A stretch of DNA of 64,000 nucleotides from Solimonas sp. K1W22B-7. Lineage in GTDB: Bacteria; Pseudomonadota; Gammaproteobacteria; Nevskiales; Nevskiaceae. The position numbers and the translations under genes were made by a program. A model generated the notes under the pieces. The model did no database searches. It was not told the DNA's origin and worked only from the letters and a program-made list of their open reading frames with translations. Below, one piece after another: positions 58,571 through 64,000 of the stretch. How positions within the stretch are numbered: the first letter of the stretch is position 1; each line of letters starts with the position of its first letter. Location: the NCBI RefSeq assembly GCF_003428335.1, contig NZ_CP031704.1, forward strand, positions 186,001-250,000, read 5' to 3'.

Positions 58571-58699
58571 CGGGTGGTGCGGAGTAGCGGCGTGCCCCGG
58601 CCGACCAAAGCGGACCTGACACGATGACGCCGGCGGGCGGGCGTGTTTAAATCCCGCCCAGGGATGTACCACCCATTGCTTTCCAATGCCGGGGATACC

Positions 58700-59431
58700 A
58701 TGCGGCCAGCCCAGCTACTCGCAGCCTCCGCGCTCGCTCTCAGCGCGAACGCCTACGCAGCCTCCTTCGATTCGCTCGACCTGTACTACACCAGCGCCGA
58801 CCTCGACGTGAAGGGCCGCGCCAGTTCGGACGCCGGCCCGGTCGACTACAACGCCGACCTGGACGGCCTCGACGGCTTCGGCGTGAAGTTCCGCGGCTCG
58901 GTGGCCGAGGACTTCTTCTTCGCCGGCGAATTCCAGCGTGCCGAGGCGGAGCAGCTGGGCTTGACCCTGACCGACCCGGACAGCGGCGCGAGCATTGACG
59001 GCGGCAGCAATGCCGACCTGTCCTACAAGGAATGGCGGCTGGGCATCGGCGTGCCGTTCTACCATGCCCGTTCCCTGACGCTCTACGGTGTGGTCGAGTA
59101 CGTCAACACCGAGCTGAAGACCGCGTTCGACACCACCGATCCCGACACCGGTGCCACCACCTCCAACCGGTCCGAGCAGAAGCAGGACGGCGGCGGTGCG
59201 CATGCCGGTGCGCTGTTCAATCCGACCAAGGCCTGGAGCCTCTACGGTCAGGTCGGCTACCTGCGGCTGGACGAGCTGGATGGCATCGAGTACCTGGCCG
59301 GCACGGCGCTGCAGGTGCACCGCTACGGCGGCCTGTTCGCCGAGTATCGCAACAGCGACCTGGAAGGGGACGGCGGCAGCAAGGTCGAGCTGACCCCCTG
59401 GCGCTTCGGCGTGTACCTGCTGGTGCAGTAG
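58700..59431 (+). CDS. Outer-membrane beta-barrel protein (paralogue A)
   Basis: A 243-residue exported protein: M-R-P-A-Q-L-L-A-A-S-A-L-A-L-S-A-N-A-Y-A-A signal peptide, then alternating strands (S-L-D-L-Y-Y-T-S-A-D-L, G-F-G-V-K-F-R-G-S) of a small barrel of about eight strands. It resembles the neighbouring convergent gene at 59491 in strand order and motifs (L-D-(L/V)-Y-Y, G-x-G-(V/I)). Its ligand is unknown. Confidence 0.8.
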   Translation: MRPAQLLAASALALSANAYAASFDSLDLYYTSADLDVKGRASSDAGPVDYNADLDGLDGFGVKFRGSVAEDFFFAGEFQRAEAEQLGLTLTDPDSGASIDGGSNADLSYKEWRLGIGVPFYHARSLTLYGVVEYVNTELKTAFDTTDPDTGATTSNRSEQKQDGGGAHAGALFNPTKAWSLYGQVGYLRLDELDGIEYLAGTALQVHRYGGLFAEYRNSDLEGDGGSKVELTPWRFGVYLLVQ

Positions 59432-59440
59432 GCGACCCGG

Positions 59441-59476
59441 CAATAAAAAACCCCGCCGAGGCGGGGTTTTTTATTG
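59441..59476. terminator. Bidirectional terminator between the two barrel genes
   Basis: Perfect palindrome CAATAAAAAACCCCGCC / GGCGGGGTTTTTTATTG. Confidence 0.96.
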
Positions 59477-59490
59477 CATCGCGGTGCCGC

Positions 59491-60108
59491 TCAGAACGTG
59501 AAGCGCACGCCCAGCTGCAGGTCGCTCAGTTCCACCTCGACGCTGTCGTCATCCTCGAGGTTGCTGACGCGGTAGTCCGCGATCAGGCCGAGGTTGTCGG
59601 TGAAGGAGAACGCAGCACCGATCGTGTACTCGAGACCGTCGCCGGCGTCGCCGATGTCGAGGTAGCCGATTTCGCCGAACAGGCGGATCGCCGGCGTCGG
59701 CTTGAAGGCCAGGCCGCCGTGGATGCCGAAGCCGGTTTCGTCGCTGGAGCTGCCCGAGCCGTCGTCGAGATCGACGTTGTCGATCTCGGCCTTGCCGTAG
59801 AACTCGACGTTGTCGGAGTTCGAGAAGATGTAGCCCAGGCCGGCGCGCAGGAACTGCACTTCAAAGCCGGCGTCGTACTCGTTCTTCTGGTACTCGCCGT
59901 AGACGAAGGCAGCGTCGGAGAACTTGGCGCCGCCACGGATGCCGAAGCCGTCACCGCTGTCGTCGCCCGAGCCGAGGCCGGGGACGGTGATTTCGAAATC
60001 GGAATCGTTGTAGTAGACATCGAGCCAGCCGTTGGACGCGGGGGCGGCCATGGTGGAGAAAGGAGCAGCAACCAGCAGCGCAGCGAGCAGCGTCTTCTTC
60101 ATGTGCAT
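59491..60108 (-). CDS. Outer-membrane beta-barrel protein (paralogue B)
   Basis: A 205-residue exported protein: signal peptide M-H-M-K-K-T-L-L-A-A-L-L-V-A-A-P ... M-A-A, then an acidic small barrel (W-L-D-V-Y-Y-N-D-S-D-F, G-F-G-I-R-G-G-A-K-F) ending G-V-R-F-T-F with a terminal Phe, the signal for BAM-mediated insertion. GGAG lies 6 bases before the ATG at 60108. It is related to the convergent protein at 58700, and the two may be an old inverted duplication. Confidence 0.83.
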   Translation of the reverse strand: MHMKKTLLAALLVAAPFSTMAAPASNGWLDVYYNDSDFEITVPGLGSGDDSGDGFGIRGGAKFSDAAFVYGEYQKNEYDAGFEVQFLRAGLGYIFSNSDNVEFYGKAEIDNVDLDDGSGSSSDETGFGIHGGLAFKPTPAIRLFGEIGYLDIGDAGDGLEYTIGAAFSFTDNLGLIADYRVSNLEDDDSVEVELSDLQLGVRFTF

Positions 60109-60217
60109 TCGGGACTCCGTGCTTTGTTTTGGGGTGTTGGAGAAACGACCTCTCCGGGGCCGATCTTAGCAAGCGCACCATTACAGTACGCAATCACCCA
60201 AACAGGCGACACCAACG

Positions 60218-60249
60218 AAAAACGCGCGGGAGAGCCCGCGCGTTTTTCA
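60218..60249 (-). terminator. Terminator of the cytochrome operon
   Basis: AAAAACGCGCGGG-AGAG-CCCGCGCGTTTTT, 22 bases beyond the stop of the second cytochrome gene. Confidence 0.92.
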
Positions 60250-60271
60250 TGCAGCCGCAACAAAAGCAGGC

Positions 60272-60610
60272 TTACTCGGCCTTGCCGTGCACGCTCGGCG
60301 TGTGCAGGTGGCTCTGCTGGGCGCCGAAGTGGCGCGACAGCAGGCGGATGTCGGCGTCGCTGAGCGCGGCGACCTGGCCCGCCATGACCGCGTTCTTGCG
60401 CTTGCCGGTCTTGTACTCCTTGAGCGAGTGCTCGAGGTAGTTGGCGTACTGGCCGGCAATCACCGGGTAGTCCGGGGTGATCGGCTTGGCGCCGTTCTCG
60501 CCGTGGCAGGCGGCGCAGGGAGCGGCCAGGGCGGCCAGGTCCTTCTGCTCTTCCTTGGCCTGGGCGGCGCCGGCCAGGGCCAGCAGGGAAACGATGAGGA
60601 TCCGCTTCAT
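60272..60610 (-). CDS. Monohaem c-type cytochrome
   Basis: A 112-residue periplasmic cytochrome with signal peptide (M-K-R-I-L-I-V-S-L-L-A-L-A-G-A-A-Q-A) and one C-A-A-C-H haem site. M-A-G-Q-V-A near the C-terminus provides the sixth ligand Met. It is of the c5/c553 class and carries electrons to an oxidase or peroxidase. It follows the next cytochrome gene by 8 bases. Confidence 0.93.
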   Translation of the reverse strand: MKRILIVSLLALAGAAQAKEEQKDLAALAAPCAACHGENGAKPITPDYPVIAGQYANYLEHSLKEYKTGKRKNAVMAGQVAALSDADIRLLSRHFGAQQSHLHTPSVHGKAE

Positions 60611-60618
60611 GGTCTACC

Positions 60619-60939
60619 TTACTTGTGGGTCGGAGCGTGGGCGAAGAACGCCGCGATGTCCGCGATGTCCTGGTCCGACAGGTTGGCGGCCTGTGCGCGC
60701 ATCGTCATATGCGCACGGTCGCCGTTCTTGTAGCCCTTGAGGGCGGCTTCCAGGTACTTGACGTTCTGGCCGCCCAGCCGCGGGACGCGGTAGGTCGGGT
60801 AGACGTTGTTGTAATTGGGGATACCGTGGCAACCCATGCAGGTGTTGGCCTTGATGCGGCCTGCTTCCACGTCGCCATCGGCGAACGCAGGCAGTGCCAT
60901 CGCGACGAGGGCCAACAGGCCCCAACGCGCTAACTTCAT
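60619..60939 (-). CDS. Monohaem c-type cytochrome
   Basis: A 106-residue periplasmic cytochrome with signal peptide (M-K-L-A-R-W-G-L-L-A-L-V-A-M-A ... A-F-A) and haem site C-M-G-C-H; the axial Met is probably in H-M-T-M-R-A. GGGAG precedes the start at 60939. Together with the next gene it looks like a split two-haem c4-type cytochrome: both halves have L-G-G-Q/I-A-G-Q and Y-K-(N/T)-G motifs. It is first in a two-gene operon. Confidence 0.93.
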   Translation of the reverse strand: MKLARWGLLALVAMALPAFADGDVEAGRIKANTCMGCHGIPNYNNVYPTYRVPRLGGQNVKYLEAALKGYKNGDRAHMTMRAQAANLSDQDIADIAAFFAHAPTHK

Positions 60940-61211
60940 GAGAGAACTCCCGGAATGAATCTGGCGGACAGCTAGATGCAATATGTTCGGGCATTGAGCG
61001 TTTTGGGTCAATGCGAAGCTGCAGTCTGGCCTGCCCGCTCGCCTCGTGCACCGGCCCTCCGTATAGTGGCGCCAGCGCTCCGGCAGCCCTGGGCGCTGTA
61101 ATAAAACATAAGCTTCAACGTGCTTATTTATATAAATTCACACAATGGTGCTGCCGTCCCGATGATCCTGCCTCCCCGCGCCCCGCGCCGCCTGCCGGCA
61201 CTGCCGCTGCC

Positions 61212-62735
61212 ATGAGCATCGGCCGTGGCAACAAGCTTCTGGACGACCGCGGCTTCGAGATCGCGGCCGTGGATCTGGGCTCCAACAGCTTCCACATGAT
61301 GGTGGCGCGGTCCAATGGCAGCGACATCCAGGTGGTCGACCGCCTGCGCGAGCCGGTGCGCCTGGCGTCCGGCCTGGACGCCGACAAGCGCATGCGCCCC
61401 GACGTGGCCCTGCGCGCACTGGAATGCCTGCAGCGCTTCGGCCAGCGCCTGAGCGGCATCCCCGCCGAGCGGGTGCGCGCGGTGGGCACCAACACCATGC
61501 GGCGCATGCGCCGCGGCACCGACTTCCACGCCGCGGCCGAGGTCGCCCTGGGCCATGGCATCGAAATCATTGCCGGCCTGGAAGAGGCGCGCCTGGTCTA
61601 TGGCGGCGTCACCCACGGCATGGGCCGCGGCGCGCCGCGGCGCCTGGTGGTCGACATCGGCGGCGGCAGCACCGAGCTGATCATCGGCCGCCAGACCGCG
61701 CCCAGGCTGATGGAGTCGGTGTCCCTGGGCTGCGTGGTGCATACGCAGCGCTTCTTCGACGACGGCGAAATCAGCCGTGCGCGCTTCCGCAAGGCGCGCC
61801 TGGCCGCCCGCATCGAGCTGGAATTCCTCGAGCGCCAGTACCGCGAGGCCGGCTGGGACCTGGCGATCGGCTCTTCCGGCACCGTGCGCGGCATCTGGCG
61901 CGTGATGCGCGAGCAGGGCTGGTGCGAGAACGAGATGACGGCGGCCGGCCTGGAGAAGGTCATCGACCTGGTCATCGAGCGCGGGCATGTCGAGCGCCTG
62001 GATTTCCCGGCGCTGCGCGAAGACCGCCGGCCGGTGTTCCCGGGCGGCCTGGCCGTGCTGGCCGGCGTGTTCGACTCTCTGGGCGTCGAGCGCATGGAGA
62101 CCTCGGAGCGCGCCTTGCGCGAGGGCCTGATCTACGACCTGCTCGGGCGCCTGTCCGACCACGACGTGCGCGACGAATCGGTGATGGCCCTGGCCAAGCG
62201 CTACGACTGCGACCAGGAGCATGCCGCGGGCGTGGAGCGCACCGCGCTGAGGGTCCTGGAACAGGTCGCCAGGCCCTGGGGCCTGGACCCGAAGTTCTCC
62301 GCCATGCTGGTGGGGTGGGCCGCGCGCCTGCACGAAATCGGCCTGGCAATCTCGCATGCCTCGTACCACAAGCATGGCGAATACATCCTGCGGAACTGCG
62401 ACCTGCAGGGCTTCTCCCAGACCGACCAGAAACTGCTGGCCGCCCTGGTGCGCCTGCACCGCGGCAAGTTCGCGCTGACCGCGCTGGACGATCTGCCGAC
62501 GACCTGGGCGGAGCCGGTGCGCAAGCTGGCGGTGGTGCTGCGCCTGGCCTACATCCTGCACCGCTCCCGCGGCCCCAAGCTCAAGCCACCGATCCGCGTG
62601 ACCGCGCAACGCCGCGCGGTGGACCTGGCCTTCACCCAGAAGCGCTGGCTGGAGAAGCATCCGCTGACCAAGGCGGAGCTGGAGCAGGAGATCGAGACGC
62701 TGGCGACGCTGCAGATCAGGTTGCGGCTGCAGTAA
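61212..62735 (+). CDS. ppx: Exopolyphosphatase (Ppx/GppA family)
   Basis: A 507-residue enzyme that removes terminal phosphate from polyphosphate (or pppGpp). It has A-V-D-L-G-S-N-S-F-H, the phosphate loop I-G-S-S-G-T-V-R-G, D-I-G-G-G-S-T-E-L, and a C-terminal HD-type domain (A-R-L-H-E-I-G). It faces ppk1 tail to tail. Upstream (60940-61211) is an AT-rich stretch with the inverted repeat ATAAGC/GCTTAT (61108-61127). Confidence 0.95.
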   Translation: MSIGRGNKLLDDRGFEIAAVDLGSNSFHMMVARSNGSDIQVVDRLREPVRLASGLDADKRMRPDVALRALECLQRFGQRLSGIPAERVRAVGTNTMRRMRRGTDFHAAAEVALGHGIEIIAGLEEARLVYGGVTHGMGRGAPRRLVVDIGGGSTELIIGRQTAPRLMESVSLGCVVHTQRFFDDGEISRARFRKARLAARIELEFLERQYREAGWDLAIGSSGTVRGIWRVMREQGWCENEMTAAGLEKVIDLVIERGHVERLDFPALREDRRPVFPGGLAVLAGVFDSLGVERMETSERALREGLIYDLLGRLSDHDVRDESVMALAKRYDCDQEHAAGVERTALRVLEQVARPWGLDPKFSAMLVGWAARLHEIGLAISHASYHKHGEYILRNCDLQGFSQTDQKLLAALVRLHRGKFALTALDDLPTTWAEPVRKLAVVLRLAYILHRSRGPKLKPPIRVTAQRRAVDLAFTQKRWLEKHPLTKAELEQEIETLATLQIRLRLQ

Positions 62736-62744
62736 GAAGCAGCG

Positions 62745-62819
62745 GTCCGCGAATGAACGCAAATAAACGCGAATACACCGAATCCCGCTATTTGCGTTGA
62801 TTCGCGTTCATTTGCGGAC
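62745..62819. repeat. Dispersed inverted repeat (GTCCGCGAATGAACGC type), copy 2
   Basis: GTCCGCGAATGAACGCAAAT... and its inverse ending GCGTTCATTTGCGGAC, 10 bases after ppx. It is the same family as 28706-28780. Confidence 0.85.
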
Positions 62820-62863
62820 TGCTCGGCTGTGAGAAGCGCATCGCGTGCCCCGGGCATCCTGGC

Positions 62864-62927
62864 TATGTAGGATCGAGCTTGCTCGCGACCTGCTGCGACA
62901 GGTCGGCAGCAAGCTGCCTCCTACATG
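62864..62927. repeat. REP-like repeat (GTAGGATCGAGCTTGCTCGCGAC type)
   Basis: ATGTAGGATCGAGCTTGCTC and a diverged inverse copy ending CCTCCTACAT, between ppx and ppk1. It is related to the half unit at 39790. Confidence 0.78.
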
Positions 62928-62946
62928 GCGTGCTCCGGGACTCGAA

Positions 62947-64000
62947 CTACGGCGTTTCCTCAAGGATCTTCAGCTGGATCGCCTTGCCCTCGATCTTCTC
63001 CGGCCGCACGTAGTTGCCGTCCGGCTGCAGGATCCAGGACTGCGCGGTGTCGGCGAGGTAGCCGCTGAGTTCTTCCAGGATGCGCGCGCGGATCTTCTTG
63101 TCTTCCACCGGGAAGGCCACTTCCACGCGGCGGAACAGGTTGCGTTCCATCCAGTCGGCGCTGGACAGCCAGACCTCGGCGGCGCCGTCGTTGAGGAAGC
63201 TGAACACGCGGTGGTGTTCCAGGAAGCGGCCGACGATCGAGCGTACCGTGATGTTGTCCGACAGGCCCTTCACGCCGGGCCGCAGCGAGCACATGCCGCG
63301 CACGATGCAGTCGATCTGCACGCCGGCCTGCGAGGCGCGGTACAGGGCCTGGATGATCTCCGGTTCCACCAGCGAGTTCATCTTGAGGATGACGCGCGCC
63401 GGCTTGCCCTTCCCGGCATTGTCGATCTCGCGCTCGATGCGGGTGTGGAAACCCTTGGCCATCGTGAACGGCGACTGCAGCAGCTTGTGCAGCTTGGTCA
63501 CCTTGCCCAGGCTGGTCAGCTGCAGGAACACGGCGTGCACGTCCTGGCAGATCTGCTTGTCGGCGGTGAACAGGCCGTAGTCGGTGTACATGCGCGCGGT
63601 ACGCGGATGGTAGTTGCCGGTGCCCAGGTGCGCGTAGTGCTTGAGGCCCGCCTCTTCGCGGCGCACGATCAGGCACATCTTGGCGTGCGTCTTGTAGCCC
63701 ACCACGCCGTAGACCACGTGGGCGCCGACGTCCTGCAGCTGCTCGGCGAGGTCGATGTTGGCCTCCTCGTCGAAGCGCGCGCGCAGTTCCACCACGGCGG
63801 TCACTTCCTTGCCGTTGCGGGCGGCCTCGATCAGGGCCTCCACGATCGCCGACTTGGGGCCGGTGCGGTACAGGGTCTGCTTGATCGCCAGCACATTGGG
63901 GTCGCGCGCCGCCTGGCGCAGGAACTCCACCACCGGCGTGAAGGACTCGTAGGGGTGATGCAGCAGCTGGTCCTTGGAGCGGATCGCGGCGAACAGGTCG
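62947..64000 (-). CDS. ppk1: Polyphosphate kinase 1, C-terminal part
   Basis: Partial: the gene runs past the right edge, leaving about 351 codons of the C-terminal catalytic half. PPK1 makes polyphosphate from ATP reversibly. It has K-Q-T-L-Y-R-T, the autophosphorylated-His region [16 protein letters not shown], and the second PLD-like half with [15 protein letters not shown]. The upstream codons at 63934-64000 continue the same frame ([13 protein letters not shown]). With the adjacent ppx it forms the polyphosphate cycle. Confidence 0.97.
   Translation of the reverse strand, partial: DLFAAIRSKDQLLHHPYESFTPVVEFLRQAARDPNVLAIKQTLYRTGPKSAIVEALIEAARNGKEVTAVVELRARFDEEANIDLAEQLQDVGAHVVYGVVGYKTHAKMCLIVRREEAGLKHYAHLGTGNYHPRTARMYTDYGLFTADKQICQDVHAVFLQLTSLGKVTKLHKLLQSPFTMAKGFHTRIEREIDNAGKGKPARVILKMNSLVEPEIIQALYRASQAGVQIDCIVRGMCSLRPGVKGLSDNITVRSIVGRFLEHHRVFSFLNDGAAEVWLSSADWMERNLFRRVEVAFPVEDKKIRARILEELSGYLADTAQSWILQPDGNYVRPEKIEGKAIQLKILEETP

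Noticed and set aside
61096-61113. CTGTAATAAAACATAAGC as a PHO box upstream of ppx
   Set aside because: Only the first half matches the CTGTCAT-type consensus; the second half does not.

Overview
The window is one high-GC bacterial chromosome segment with about 50 protein genes and no rRNA or tRNA gene. The gene set (GlyQ and GlyS as separate subunits, the rpsU-yqeY-dnaG-rpoD cluster, LpxO, GlmS, adenylylatable GlnA, GlrK-QseG-GlrR, Ppx/Ppk1, DUF1302) fits a gammaproteobacterium. Repeat content and the mix of Xanthomonas-like and Pseudomonas-like genes suggest the Nevskiales/Xanthomonadales side (Nevskia or Solimonas-like), but the species cannot be named from sequence alone.

Layout. 0-7 kb: a 5'-truncated, frameshifted ceramidase-like gene, then translationally coupled GH92 and GH36-type lipoprotein glycosidases. 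7-10.6 kb: a TetR regulator and a DUF1302 outer-membrane protein. 10.7-15.8 kb: an AT-richer accessory island with an uncharacterised gene, a divergent RloC/PrrC-like ATPase that carries a candidate anticodon-nuclease triad, and a Fic protein whose start lies in a palindrome. 15.9-25.2 kb: a tightly overlapping minus-strand operon (zinc-ribbon/degenerate GGDEF protein, GT2 synthase, TolC fused to a GH18-like domain, HlyD-type fusion protein, sugar-nucleotide epimerase, GlmS) that looks like an undescribed synthase-dependent polysaccharide export system. 25.5-28.7 kb: glrK-qseG-glrR.

28.8-36.3 kb: an orphan AlgB-like sigma-54 activator beside envelope and osmotic-stress genes (DUF1328, CsbD, PA2169-like, BON, a lipoprotein, OtsAB, entericidin). 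Several have good GG-N10-GC type sigma-54 promoters. A 264-bp MITE-like element sits here. 36.5-39.8 kb: two coupled sensor/regulator kinases. 39.8-40.5 kb: repeats only. 40.5-50.4 kb: glnA, then glyQ and glyS, which are separated by five kilobases holding an NHL-repeat lipoprotein, lpxO, ohr and katG.

50.5-57.4 kb: gmhB, folB, tsaD and the macromolecular-synthesis cluster rpsU-yqeY-dnaG-rpoD. DnaG has a variant zinc site and an abrupt change of base composition at its 3' end. 57.5-58.6 kb: an IS30-family element inserted in an intergenic palindromic repeat. 58.7-64 kb: two convergent related beta-barrel proteins, two c-type cytochromes, ppx, and the 3' part of ppk1. REP-like inverted repeats occur throughout the intergenic spaces.
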